Positions 9,014-18,293 of a stretch of DNA of 64,000 nt are shown here, in pieces. The stretch spans positions 1,240,001 to 1,304,000 of the forward strand of contig LT907983.1 in NCBI GenBank assembly GCA_900230115.1, read 5' to 3'. The DNA comes from Spirosomataceae bacterium TFI 002. Lineage in GTDB: Bacteria > Bacteroidota > Bacteroidia > Cytophagales > Spirosomataceae. The stretch's first letter is position 1. The number at the start of each line of letters is the position of its first letter. A program made the translations under genes and the position numbers. The notes below the pieces were generated by a model that ran no database searches, had not been told where the DNA came from, and saw only the letters and a list, made by a program, of their open reading frames with translations.

Positions 9014-10009
9014 TCATGGGACTACGCTAACTTTCCTTAGTCTATTTTGTTCTGCTAAGTAAACTTCGCCTTTTGAGTTTACTGCAATGCTTGTGGCATA
9101 AACTACTCCAGCCTCTTCACTCTTCCCGTCAATTGATTCCTCAAACAAACCTCCAACAAGTGTTTTTAAAACATTGTCCTTTGTCAGCATCCTAACTCTC
9201 ATTCCTCTGTTTTCTCTGTTGTACTCAAGAAAATAAACATTGTTTTCTTTGTCCACACATAAAGAAGCTACATTGCCAATTCCTGCATTTGGTAGCTCCC
9301 CATCTCCGTAATTAAACTTCGAATTGTCAAAATTTGAAAGAATGCCGGATTTAATTTTTGTTACTCCCACATTTATGTCTAGGTATGCCAAGCTTTCAAA
9401 ACTAAAATATGGCTTATAATAGATCCGGTCAGTACCATTGAAGGCAAAAGTATTGGCTTCCAGTTGGTTTCCATCCAACTCCACTTCGGAGAACTTCTTT
9501 TCAGAACTTCCATCTTCATTCATTAAAAAAACATCGTTATTATAACCTACTAAATATTGACTTTTACCTTGTCGAATTACAAATGAAGCTGCACCTCCAA
9601 AGGGGTTATTCTTATCGAAAAACGGATTTGCAAAAGGCTTTAACTCATTTTTAGAGTTTTTAAAATAAAATAGATCCTTTCCAGGTTGATATGGCCCCAT
9701 TGCAAAAAGCTCGTTACCTTGGAGGAAGAACCACGTTAGAGAGAAAGTTTTAAACAGTTGATCTGGGTCAGTAACAGCATTTAGTTTCCATTCACTATCA
9801 AAATAGCCTATTTGATGAGAAGAATTTACAAATTTTGTCCATAACTTATCCTCTGAGTCAAATGAAATACAAAATATATTTTTATCAAATTCCTTGACCG
9901 TTTCGATCTGATAGACTTCATCAGTAAGTTGAATAGCTGGCACTTCGCTTTTAGAGCAGGAAATAAATGAGAAAATGGCAATAGAAAAAGCTGATAATTT
10001 TTGAAACAT
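9014..10009 (-). CDS. NHL-repeat-like lipoprotein of unknown function
   Basis: The protein has a lipoprotein signal (MFQKLSAFSIAIFSFISCSK; lipobox FISC), which fixes the start at 10009. The longer frame begins 12 residues upstream with a sequence that does not look like an export signal. The mature part has beta-propeller features, clearest at the C-terminus: 'NVASLCVDKENNVYFLEYN' and 'ATSIAVNSKGEVYLAEQNRL' are NHL-type repeats. I cannot name a substrate. It is a single gene between a hairpin and a divergently transcribed GH5 gene. It is probably a cell-surface or periplasmic sensor or binding protein, but this rests only on the fold. Confidence 0.7.
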   Translation of the reverse strand: MFQKLSAFSIAIFSFISCSKSEVPAIQLTDEVYQIETVKEFDKNIFCISFDSEDKLWTKFVNSSHQIGYFDSEWKLNAVTDPDQLFKTFSLTWFFLQGNELFAMGPYQPGKDLFYFKNSKNELKPFANPFFDKNNPFGGAASFVIRQGKSQYLVGYNNDVFLMNEDGSSEKKFSEVELDGNQLEANTFAFNGTDRIYYKPYFSFESLAYLDINVGVTKIKSGILSNFDNSKFNYGDGELPNAGIGNVASLCVDKENNVYFLEYNRENRGMRVRMLTKDNVLKTLVGGLFEESIDGKSEEAGVVYATSIAVNSKGEVYLAEQNRLRKVSVVP

Positions 10010-10173
10010 GTTGTGTGTGAGTTTTTTTTGCAAAAGTAAATACACCCAGCATCATTCAAAATGATTTAAATTAAATCTGACAAATTTTATTTTAGCATTA
10101 TAGGTCCTTTTATCTTTCAATATTAACCTTACCGTTTAGCTTAATTCTTAAATTCGTAAAACTGTATTATCGT

Positions 10174-11916
10174 ATGAAAAAAGCTTTTGCTATAACTATT
10201 GTATTTCTTGCACTGAAAACGGCTTTTGCTCAATCTGTTTTTGAAGTAAATCATAAATTGGGACGAGGAGTAAACATGGGAAATATGTTTGAAGCTCCTT
10301 CGGAGGAAGCATGGGGGAATCCTTTTAGAGACGATTATTTTCAACGAATTGCTGACTTAGGTTTTAAACATGTTCGCATTCCTATCACTTGGGATATTCC
10401 TGATCGTGCACAGCAAGAAGCTCCATATAAGATAAATGCCGTTTTCATGGATCGTATCAAGTATGTGGTTAAAAAAGCTCAAGATACTGGCCTTATGGCA
10501 ATCATCAATATGCATCATCACGAAAAGGTTTTTGAAAATCCAGCAGCAGCCAAACAACGGTTCCTAAGCCAATGGCAACAAATAAGCGAGGCTTTTAAAG
10601 ATGCCAACGAAAACATACTTTTTGAGGTTCTCAATGAACCACATGGCGAACTGAGTCCTGCTTTGTGGAATAACTATTTTGCTGAGGCATTGTCCATTAT
10701 TCGTAAAACAAATCCTACACGGCCGGTTCTCATGGGTGTTGCTCAGTATGGTGGTTTGTCCGCTGTTCCACAACTTATTTTCCCAAAAGACGACCATATT
10801 ATACTTACTATTCATTACTACGATCCTTTTCAGTTTACACACCAAGGAGCGGAATGGGTGAATGGATCTGAACCATGGCTTGGAACCAAATGGGACAATA
10901 CGGACAGAGACCAAAATGCCATAAAAAGTCAATTTCAGTTTGCAATTGACTTAGCCAAACAAAAGAATATACCCATCAACATAGGCGAATTTGGAGCATA
11001 CAGCAAAGCTGATAATGCGAGTAGGATCCTTTGGACCTCTTTTATGGCTCGCTGGATGGAAGAACAAGGTTTTAGCTGGGCATATTGGGAGTTCAGTGCT
11101 GGTTTTGGTTTTTTCAACCCATCAACAAACCAATACAAGCAAGATTTAGTAGATGCTTTACTTAAAAACCCTTTACCTCCTCCTGTTGAAACAAAGGCTG
11201 AGACTATTTATCAATCGGATTTCAATTCAGATAACAATGGATGGAACTTGGGCGTGACAAGTCCTGCGATTGCAACTTTGGCAAGAGAAAATAACGCCGC
11301 TAAAATCTCCATAACTGCAAGTTCTACATCTTCATGGCATGTGCAGTTTGTACGAAACAACTTCACCCTTAAAACTGGCAAAAAGTATCTAATTACTTTT
11401 GATGGCTACGCCGATAAAGACATGGGACTTACCTTCTACCTTGGGCAATCGGTAAATCCATATAATTCCTACTCTGGTTACACAGGAATAAGCTTAAGCA
11501 CAAGTAAAAAGTCATTTGAACATGCTTTTACTATGAGTGCACCCGATGATGATAAGGCTAGGTTTGTATTTGACATGGCAACTAGCACAGGTACAGTTTA
11601 CCTCAGCAACCTCAAAGTGTCAGAATTGCTAGAAGGAATTGAAGAAGTAATAGAAGAAAAACCGCTCTCTATTGAAAGCAATGGGTATAAAGTTAATATA
11701 TACCCAAACCCCACAAGAGAATTTGTCTCCATTGAGGGAGCGGAAAAGTTTCACACTCTTGACATTTTGGACATAAGAGGTAAAGTAATTTCTCATTTTG
11801 ACCTTTTAAAGAATAAGAATGAACAAATTCCTATCAAAAACTTGAATGCTGGCGTTTATTTATTTCACTTTAGAAGTGCTGTAGAGAGTGTTGTTAAAAA
11901 AGTGGTGATTGAGTAA
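10174..11916 (+). CDS. Secreted GH5 family glycanase with CBM-like and T9SS sorting domains
   Basis: This is a retaining glycoside hydrolase of family 5 (endoglucanase or mannanase type). A signal peptide (MKKAFAITIVFLALKTAFA) precedes the TIM barrel. The acid/base Glu155 lies in FEVLNEPHGE and the nucleophile Glu272 in NIGEFGAY, a normal GH5 spacing. Other GH5 signatures are RGVNMGNMFE, HVRIPITWD and INMHHHE. Residues about 345-485 resemble a CBM4/9-type beta-sandwich. The last 75 residues carry a T9SS type A sorting domain (YPNPTREFVSIEG ... GVYLFHF). The enzyme is therefore expected outside the cell or on its surface. Its stop codon overlaps the next start by one base. The exact polysaccharide cannot be read from sequence alone. 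Confidence 0.92.
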   Translation: MKKAFAITIVFLALKTAFAQSVFEVNHKLGRGVNMGNMFEAPSEEAWGNPFRDDYFQRIADLGFKHVRIPITWDIPDRAQQEAPYKINAVFMDRIKYVVKKAQDTGLMAIINMHHHEKVFENPAAAKQRFLSQWQQISEAFKDANENILFEVLNEPHGELSPALWNNYFAEALSIIRKTNPTRPVLMGVAQYGGLSAVPQLIFPKDDHIILTIHYYDPFQFTHQGAEWVNGSEPWLGTKWDNTDRDQNAIKSQFQFAIDLAKQKNIPINIGEFGAYSKADNASRILWTSFMARWMEEQGFSWAYWEFSAGFGFFNPSTNQYKQDLVDALLKNPLPPPVETKAETIYQSDFNSDNNGWNLGVTSPAIATLARENNAAKISITASSTSSWHVQFVRNNFTLKTGKKYLITFDGYADKDMGLTFYLGQSVNPYNSYSGYTGISLSTSKKSFEHAFTMSAPDDDKARFVFDMATSTGTVYLSNLKVSELLEGIEEVIEEKPLSIESNGYKVNIYPNPTREFVSIEGAEKFHTLDILDIRGKVISHFDLLKNKNEQIPIKNLNAGVYLFHFRSAVESVVKKVVIE

Positions 11917-12263
11917 TGCAAAAAGGCTACTCCGTCTACGTCATTGAACTTTCAAAAAAGGTATATACAGAAAATGCCAAATTCCGAAATACCAATCCAC
12001 AATTCAATGGCGTATTACAATGTTTGTATGTAGGCATGACCAGTAAAACGCCAAAAGAGCGTTTTCTACAGCATAAAACTGGATTCATAAACAAGAAAGG
12101 GCATAAGCTTTCTGCCAAAATAGTCCAAAAATACGGGATGTGTTTGCGACCTAGTCTTTACAATCACATTGATCTTATAAAAAATAGACCCGACGCTTTA
12201 AAAATGGAAGAAAAACTAGCTCTTGAGTTACGGAGACAAGGTTACGCGGTTTGGTTTAATTGA
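11916..12263 (+). CDS. GIY-YIG-like small protein
   Basis: This 115-residue protein resembles a compact GIY-YIG nuclease domain. The opening strand YSVYVIELS corresponds to the GIY element, and CLYVGMTSKTPKERFLQHKTG to the YIG element plus the Arg-containing helix. 'EEKLALELRRQGY' may supply the metal-binding Glu. It lacks the textbook 'GIY' and 'YIG' letters, so activity is uncertain. It overlaps the GH5 stop codon by one base (TAATG), which suggests coupling, although a functional link between a nuclease-fold protein and a secreted glycanase is not obvious. It may just be a read-through partner. No terminator separates the two genes. Confidence 0.6.
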   Translation: MQKGYSVYVIELSKKVYTENAKFRNTNPQFNGVLQCLYVGMTSKTPKERFLQHKTGFINKKGHKLSAKIVQKYGMCLRPSLYNHIDLIKNRPDALKMEEKLALELRRQGYAVWFN

Positions 12264-12283
12264 TACATTTTTGAGTCTTCGAC

Positions 12284-12321
12284 AAAAAAAGAGGCTGCCA
12301 TTCAAACAATGACAACCTCTT
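12284..12321 (-). terminator. Intrinsic terminator of the SusC/SusD/nucleoside hydrolase operon
   Basis: On the minus strand a 14-bp stem (AAGAGGTTGTCATT / AATGGCAGCCTCTT) with G-U wobbles and a 5-nt loop is followed by a run of seven T. The wobbles pair only as minus-strand RNA, so it serves the operon on that strand. Confidence 0.8.
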
Positions 12322-12342
12322 ATAAATAATATTTCTACACAT

Positions 12343-13377
12343 TTACTTTAAACTCTCGAGTAGTAATTCATTGTAGTTATCAACTACATCGTAGCAATAC
12401 TTCACTTTTGCCCCTTCACCTTCATCACAAAGCAAATATGATTTAAACACTGCCTTCTCGTTCTCCTTAACAGTGTCGTCTGCGTGAATTTCTAGGCGGG
12501 CATTTCTGTCTTCAAAAACTATTTCATTTGGTGCAATGATGTAATGACTAGCCAACACATCAAATGGATTAAAACCCTCTGCTCCTTGCGAAACCCATTG
12601 AGCTAACCATGGCTTGGAAGCTTCTGAAAGCCATTTATTTCCCGCACCTCCAGTTGCGAGAATATCTAAGTCTTTTGACTTAATCCAAACTTTACTCGAT
12701 ATTTCGAATGGACAAAGTGTAACATTCACCTTGTTCTCCAGCATTATTCTAAAAGCGGTATTGTCAAGATCAAAGTTCAGGTCTTTTGCCCTTGCTCCCA
12801 TAGTACCAATGTTGAAATAGTCGGTTGGCTTACGTCGCCCTGCAACGAGTACCACTTCTATGATCTGATCTTTTAATTCAGGGTATTTTAGCAAAAGCAA
12901 ACCTACATTTGTTGCAGGCCCAATGGCCGCAATGACCATTTTTTTCTGTTTCAGAGCGGCTGCCATCGCCTCTACTCCGTCATTAGTTTTGACATCTGTG
13001 AGGTTAATTGCTTCGCCTGCACCTTTAAATACGGGAATCTCGTAAGTGGCAAACTCGGCACTCATTTTTTGACACAGTCGAAATGCATCGTCAATTTTAG
13101 TATTGCCAAAAACCGCACTGATGCCATTGATATGGACTTTGGGCGATTTCATTAGTTGTAAGATCGCATAGCCGTCATCTACGTCGGAATAACCTGGCCT
13201 ATGGTATCTCATCATTCCCACTGCAAGGTCTGCATCAATCCATACTTCCTTCACCTGGGAATCTTCAGTAGCAATGATTTTATTCTCCTCGTCTGCCTTT
13301 TCTTCCGCTTTTGTGCAAGAAATGGTCATTGCGACCAAACTTGAGGCTAGTGCCAATACGTATAAATTCATTTTCAT
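12343..13377 (-). CDS. Nucleoside hydrolase-like lipoprotein (IUNH family)
   Basis: This is a member of the inosine/uridine-preferring nucleoside hydrolase family, which cleaves N-glycosidic bonds of ribonucleosides. A lipoprotein signal ends at Cys in MTISC. The calcium-binding N-terminal motif is present but split: 'IDADLAVGM' is followed by an insertion and 'SDVDDGYA', where classical members have one compact DxDxGxDD. 'GISAVFGNTKIDDA', 'AIGPATNVGLLL', 'GTMGARAKDLNFDLDNTAF' and 'FNPFDVLASHYI' are further family signatures. It lies 21 bp after susD and ends at the terminator, so it is the third gene of that operon and probably faces the periplasm, acting on what SusCD imports (inference). 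Confidence 0.85.
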   Translation of the reverse strand: MKMNLYVLALASSLVAMTISCTKAEEKADEENKIIATEDSQVKEVWIDADLAVGMMRYHRPGYSDVDDGYAILQLMKSPKVHINGISAVFGNTKIDDAFRLCQKMSAEFATYEIPVFKGAGEAINLTDVKTNDGVEAMAAALKQKKMVIAAIGPATNVGLLLLKYPELKDQIIEVVLVAGRRKPTDYFNIGTMGARAKDLNFDLDNTAFRIMLENKVNVTLCPFEISSKVWIKSKDLDILATGGAGNKWLSEASKPWLAQWVSQGAEGFNPFDVLASHYIIAPNEIVFEDRNARLEIHADDTVKENEKAVFKSYLLCDEGEGAKVKYCYDVVDNYNELLLESLK

Positions 13378-13398
13378 TTTTCGTTTATTTTAAAGTTC

Positions 13399-14838
13399 TT
13401 AATTCTTTTCCCACCATACTTTGGTGTTGATATCATCTGGGCCCTGAATTGCCAAAGAAGACTTATAATTGGCACTATTAGTTGCCTGTTCCGACTCTGG
13501 ATACAAGTATCTCACTGGGAGCATGTCATTATTTAAGTTATCAGGCCCAGCTTTTATTGCCGGTATTCCTGTTCTTCTAATCTCGAACCATGCCTCGTGA
13601 CCTACATTGATCAAGGCTAACCATTTTTGTGTTAAAATCTTGGTTAGATCATTACTTCCATCCAGTGCAACCGCAGGGTTTTCAAAATAGTCGCTTGGCA
13701 AAGCTACTTTGTAATATTCAAAACTCGCTGCAACTCCATTATTGTAAAATTGCTCTGCATTTCCTTCTATGAAACCTCTTTTGGCTGCTTCTGCTAAGGC
13801 AAACTGTACCTCCGCATAGGAAATAAACTGTGCCGAAACACCATCTGGTACGTCTCTGAACATTGCCCCAAACAAGGAGACATTATTAAGGTTGATACCT
13901 TTTGCAGAAATAGTCTCTCGGTCTTGTCCATTTTCCAAACCAACGTAGGCAGGAGCTCCTTCCGTTATGCTTTGTTGTGTAGGTTTGTAAAGAACTTTCA
14001 TTCTAGGATCATTCCATGACTTTAGGGTCGCTTCTACAGTTTTTGTCATACGGTGCTCCTGGTATAAGCCCAAGCTTGCCTGCGACATAGGCCACTGGTT
14101 GGGTGCAGCACTCAGGTATTTAACTTCGGCATTTTGACTGTTAGAGTTAATCAACTTTCCAGAATTTGCCAGAGCCTTCATTTCACTAAAATCAGATATT
14201 TTATTACTGATACGAAGTAGATATCTAAATCGGAGTGAATTGGCAAAACGAACCCATTTACTCAAGTCATTATTAAACATGACATCACCTCTTATGGCAT
14301 CGTTTGTGGTTTCCAGTGTTGCAGCAGACTTCTTAAGTACTGCTAAAATCCCCGTTTCTGGATTGGTATAAATTTCCTTTTGAGAATCATATTTGGGAGT
14401 AAATTGATCATCCAAAGCCTTAACAGCCTCTAAATATGGAACATCTCCCCACATATCCGTCAGTTGAGAATAAAGGTAACTTTCCATAATACTGGCAACT
14501 GCTTTATATGCCTCGTTATTTCCAGATAACTCTTTGACTGATCTCAAGTCGCTCAACATTCGGTAAATGACAGTCCAATATCCGCTATTGCTTCCCATTT
14601 CATAACGATCGATTCTCTCAAACTCAACACTTGCCGCAAACTGCGAAAGGTAATTGGCTAATCGAAAACCCTGCTCATAACTACTTCTGTTTGCTGCCTC
14701 GCTAATCACATTTGTAAGTAAAAACTGGGGGTCTACTTGCTGAGGAGCATTTGGATTCTCATTGAGCTTTGCAAAATCACCAGTACAGCTCACGCCCAAT
14801 ACCAGGTAGGCAAAAAAGATATATGCTATATTTTTCAT
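13399..14838 (-). CDS. SusD/RagB-like nutrient-binding lipoprotein (SusD-like family 2)
   Basis: The 479-residue protein has a lipoprotein signal ending at Cys18 (LGVSC) followed by DFAKLNENPNAPQQVDPQFL, a typical SusD-like_2 opening. The interior has the helical TPR-like character of SusD proteins (YSQLTDMWGDVPYLEA, NSLRFRYLLRISNKI). The C-terminus matches family features (EAWFEIRRTGIPAI, MLPVRYLYPESE). It lies 12 bp downstream of the SusC gene on the same strand and forms the surface lid of the uptake complex. Because a nucleoside hydrolase follows, the ligand may be a nucleoside or ribosylated compound rather than a glycan, which is inference. Confidence 0.93.
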   Translation of the reverse strand: MKNIAYIFFAYLVLGVSCTGDFAKLNENPNAPQQVDPQFLLTNVISEAANRSSYEQGFRLANYLSQFAASVEFERIDRYEMGSNSGYWTVIYRMLSDLRSVKELSGNNEAYKAVASIMESYLYSQLTDMWGDVPYLEAVKALDDQFTPKYDSQKEIYTNPETGILAVLKKSAATLETTNDAIRGDVMFNNDLSKWVRFANSLRFRYLLRISNKISDFSEMKALANSGKLINSNSQNAEVKYLSAAPNQWPMSQASLGLYQEHRMTKTVEATLKSWNDPRMKVLYKPTQQSITEGAPAYVGLENGQDRETISAKGINLNNVSLFGAMFRDVPDGVSAQFISYAEVQFALAEAAKRGFIEGNAEQFYNNGVAASFEYYKVALPSDYFENPAVALDGSNDLTKILTQKWLALINVGHEAWFEIRRTGIPAIKAGPDNLNNDMLPVRYLYPESEQATNSANYKSSLAIQGPDDINTKVWWEKN

Positions 14839-14850
14839 TGTTTCTCTAGA

Positions 14851-17800
14851 TTAAAATTCTGTTTTAAGGCTAATTCCAAAACTCCTCGTAGACGGATACG
14901 ACATATCTTCTACCCCATAAATAATGTTGGTCTCTTGCAAGGCGTTTAGTTCTGGGTCAAAGTGCGGATTCTCTGTAATGAGGAATAAATTACTTCCTAC
15001 AAAGCCTAGTTTCAGGCTTTGCATTTTAAATGATCTCACTAGTTTTTGTGGAAACTGATAATACAAGGCAACCTGACGAAGCTTGATATAAGATGCATCA
15101 TACAATGCACTGGCTTCATTGCCTCTGTCGTAAAAGTTGTTGTAATATTGACTAGCGGCAACTACCGTTGTATTGGGCTGGTATTGAGGATTATCTGTAG
15201 TTCCTACATTCACAACCCCTTCACCTACAACGCCATTCTCGCGTCCTACGAGTGTTTCTTTCAAAACTCCAGATGTGCTGCCCAGTGCCTTAGTTCTTGA
15301 TACGATTGTGCCACCTTGTCGCCAATCCACTATCACTTTAAGCTCTAGCCCTTTGTAGCTAAATTTATTATTGAATCCCATTGCAAAATCAGGATTGTAA
15401 TTTCCTAGCAGCCTTAACTTACCATCTTGCACAGGAAGTCCGTTCGCTCCAAACAATGTTTGACCGTCAACTTCTACAAAGCCTGTTCCATACATGTCCC
15501 CTACTCTTCCGCCTTGCTTTGCGATATAAAATACGGCATTGGAACCTCCCGAGCCACCAAAAACATTCGCAACTCCGGTTACAAATTGATCCACGCCATC
15601 TGGCAAAGCTGTTACCACACTTCTATAGGTTGAGAAGTTCAGAGAAGATTGCCATTTGAAATTACTCTTATCAATAAGCTTTGCACTTAGAAGTGTTTCA
15701 AATCCTTTCGTTCTTACTTTTCCACCATTCACATTGAAGTTTTGAAACCCACTTGTAGATGAGATAGGTCGCGAGATGATTTGATCTATACTCGTGTTTT
15801 GGTATCCAGCAATATCCAATTGCACTCTACCATTGAATAAAGCCATGTCCAAACCTGCCTCCAAAGCATTTAAACGCTCTGGTCTTAATGCTGCGTTTTT
15901 GAGTAATGTCTCATTTGTCACTTTAAAGTTCGAACCATAATTTTGGTTAAATACATAGTTTTGAGCATTCTGATAAGGATTGGTATCATTTCCAACGCTG
16001 GCAGAACTCAACCTCAAAGCCAAGAATGAAATCTTGCTTGGGAGCGTAAACATATTGGACAATACATAACTCATTCCAGCAGAATAATAGCCAAAAGAGT
16101 TATTGTTCAGTGGCAGTGTACTGCTCCAATCATTCCGATAAGTGAGGTCTACATAAAGCCAATTTCGAAAAGAAATGTTTCCTGTTCCATAAACACTGTT
16201 GATTTGTTTTTGAAAAAGCTGACTGTCGCCTTTGAGCGGAGTACGTGAATTTGCAAGCGAGTAAATATTGGGCAAGGCCAATTGAGAAGCTTCGGCAAAT
16301 TGGTAATTAATAGATTGCTCAAATCTATTGGCTCCGGCAGAAAGTCCATATTTCCACCCAGCGTTGATGTTGTTCTCGTACGAAAGTAAAATGTCGGAGT
16401 TTATTTCGTTGAACTTTACTTTATCCTCTCGATAAGTCCCTTGTGGGTTTCTATTGGTACTTACAGCCCTTCTAAAAGCTCGGGTGTCGTTGTAATTGTC
16501 AAGTCCGCTTCTTACACTAAGTTTGAGGTGATCTGTGAATTCGTAAGTGGCAGAAACATTCCCCAAAAACCTATTTTTATTGAAACTATTGGTGTTTTCG
16601 TAAAGTGTTAAATAAGGATTTGTCAACCACAAGTAATTGAAATCATAATGTTGAATTCCCTCTTGACCAGCTTGCCAATAGTTTTTCAAAGAAGCAATAT
16701 TAGTTTGGCGACCAGTCCAGTTGAACCCGTACAATACATTCTCATAACCATAGCCAAGATTTGGCCTATTATCGCTTCTTGTATTGATGTAGTTGGTATA
16801 GGCACGAAAGAAAAGTTTTTGAATTATATTTTGATCCAAACTTATAGCCACACCATCTCTATTTAGATTTGTGTTTGGTAATATACCTTTGTTTCGAAGG
16901 TTAGAGTACGAAATCCTACTACTTCCTTTTTCACCTGAATTGCTAATCGCAATGTTGTTTTGTGATGTGATTCCTGTTTCAAAAAAGTCTCTAACATTGT
17001 TTGGATTGGAAACCCAAGGGGTAGGAGTAATTTCTGTAAAAGAACCATCTGGTTTTGTTCTCGAAATAACGTCACCAGCTCTTACGGGGTTACCATTCAC
17101 ATCCACCGAGGGACTGTCGAATTGCTTCACCAAAGTACCTTGATCCAGCGGAAGCCCAAAACTACTAATACCACCATCGCTCACGCCTGCTCCTATTCCA
17201 TTTTGGAAAGAATAAGGCCCATTATTAGAACCTCCACCGTATTGATTCTGATAATCTGGCAAGGTCAATAGCTTTTCTACTGTCAATGATGTTCCAAAAC
17301 TCACTCCAAGTCCCTTAGCATTCTTCCCTCTTTTGGTGGTTATAACAACAACGCCATTCGCCGCCCGACTACCATAAAGAGCTGCTGAACCTGCACCTTT
17401 CAATATGGTGATAGATTCTATATCATCTGGGCTGATATCTGCTCCGCCGTTGCCATAGTCTACTTCTTGCAAAGCACCGTCGTTAATCAAATTACTTGTT
17501 ATTTGATCATTGTTGATTGGCACACCATCCACTACGAATAATGGTTGATTGGTACCCGAAAGTGAGTTTTCGCCTCTTATTACAATCCTTGACGATGAAC
17601 CTACCCCAGATGAACCGTTTGTGATTTGAACACCTGCAACTTGACCAGCAAGACTGTTAAGTAAATTAGTTAGCGGCACATCAGTAAGTTCTTTAGATTC
17701 TAATGTCGTGACCGATGACCCCAAGGACTGCCGTTCTTTTTTAATACCTAGTGCGGTAACTACTACCTCGCTCAATTGCTCATTGGATTCCATCAAAATG

Positions 17801-18072
17801 ATTTCTTGTGGGACTTGAGCATTGAGTATCTCAAGTCGTTTACTTTCAAATCCAATGGATGTGATCAATAGTACAAATGCTTTTTCCGAAAGGGTAATTT
17901 CGAAATTCCCATTGAGGTCTGATTTTGTGAATATTTGAGTTCCTTCCACTTGTATTGTCGCGAATGGAACAGGTGAATTTTGGGTGTCAATCACCTTTGA
18001 TTTATAAGCTGTGTTTTGCCCATATAGGCTGAACATTATCAGCTGTAAAACAACTAATAGATATAGTTTCAT
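14851..18072 (-). CDS. SusC/RagA-type TonB-dependent outer membrane transporter
   Basis: This 1073-residue TonB-dependent transporter imports a substrate captured by the SusD partner. A signal peptide (MKLYLLVVLQLIMFSLYG) is followed by a carboxypeptidase-D regulatory-like domain (about 22-100). A linker (SEVVVTALGIKKERQSLG) leads to the plug, with SusC hallmarks LLNSLAGQVAGVQI, RGENSLSG, PLFVVDGVPINN and ALYGSRAANGVVVITTKRG. The remainder is the 22-strand barrel, ending in Phe (SFGISLKTEF), as outer membrane proteins do. It is the first gene of a three-gene operon. I found no anti-sigma/ECF pair or hybrid regulator next to it, so its control is unclear. About 220 bp without genes lie upstream. 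Confidence 0.95.
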   Translation of the reverse strand: MKLYLLVVLQLIMFSLYGQNTAYKSKVIDTQNSPVPFATIQVEGTQIFTKSDLNGNFEITLSEKAFVLLITSIGFESKRLEILNAQVPQEIILMESNEQLSEVVVTALGIKKERQSLGSSVTTLESKELTDVPLTNLLNSLAGQVAGVQITNGSSGVGSSSRIVIRGENSLSGTNQPLFVVDGVPINNDQITSNLINDGALQEVDYGNGGADISPDDIESITILKGAGSAALYGSRAANGVVVITTKRGKNAKGLGVSFGTSLTVEKLLTLPDYQNQYGGGSNNGPYSFQNGIGAGVSDGGISSFGLPLDQGTLVKQFDSPSVDVNGNPVRAGDVISRTKPDGSFTEITPTPWVSNPNNVRDFFETGITSQNNIAISNSGEKGSSRISYSNLRNKGILPNTNLNRDGVAISLDQNIIQKLFFRAYTNYINTRSDNRPNLGYGYENVLYGFNWTGRQTNIASLKNYWQAGQEGIQHYDFNYLWLTNPYLTLYENTNSFNKNRFLGNVSATYEFTDHLKLSVRSGLDNYNDTRAFRRAVSTNRNPQGTYREDKVKFNEINSDILLSYENNINAGWKYGLSAGANRFEQSINYQFAEASQLALPNIYSLANSRTPLKGDSQLFQKQINSVYGTGNISFRNWLYVDLTYRNDWSSTLPLNNNSFGYYSAGMSYVLSNMFTLPSKISFLALRLSSASVGNDTNPYQNAQNYVFNQNYGSNFKVTNETLLKNAALRPERLNALEAGLDMALFNGRVQLDIAGYQNTSIDQIISRPISSTSGFQNFNVNGGKVRTKGFETLLSAKLIDKSNFKWQSSLNFSTYRSVVTALPDGVDQFVTGVANVFGGSGGSNAVFYIAKQGGRVGDMYGTGFVEVDGQTLFGANGLPVQDGKLRLLGNYNPDFAMGFNNKFSYKGLELKVIVDWRQGGTIVSRTKALGSTSGVLKETLVGRENGVVGEGVVNVGTTDNPQYQPNTTVVAASQYYNNFYDRGNEASALYDASYIKLRQVALYYQFPQKLVRSFKMQSLKLGFVGSNLFLITENPHFDPELNALQETNIIYGVEDMSYPSTRSFGISLKTEF

Positions 18073-18293
18073 ACTTTTTTGTTTCGAATTATTAAAGAAT
18101 TGCCATGCACACTCAATACTTTCTTCCTAAAAAGTTACAAACTGGCTATCAGATTCTAACTAAAAACCAATAGCGAATAATCAGCTATAGTAGTGAGTTG
18201 AAAAACCTACCAGAAATGATTTCTTTAGATTTTTTTGGAGAAAAATGAATGAGAAAAACTTAAAGCAAAAAGGACTTATGATATGCCTAGTTA

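Noticed and set aside
12284-12321. IS remnant, because it shares AAAAAGAGGCTG with the IS1182-family ends
   Set aside because: Only part of the TIR is shared and the structure is a normal terminator for the SusCD operon.
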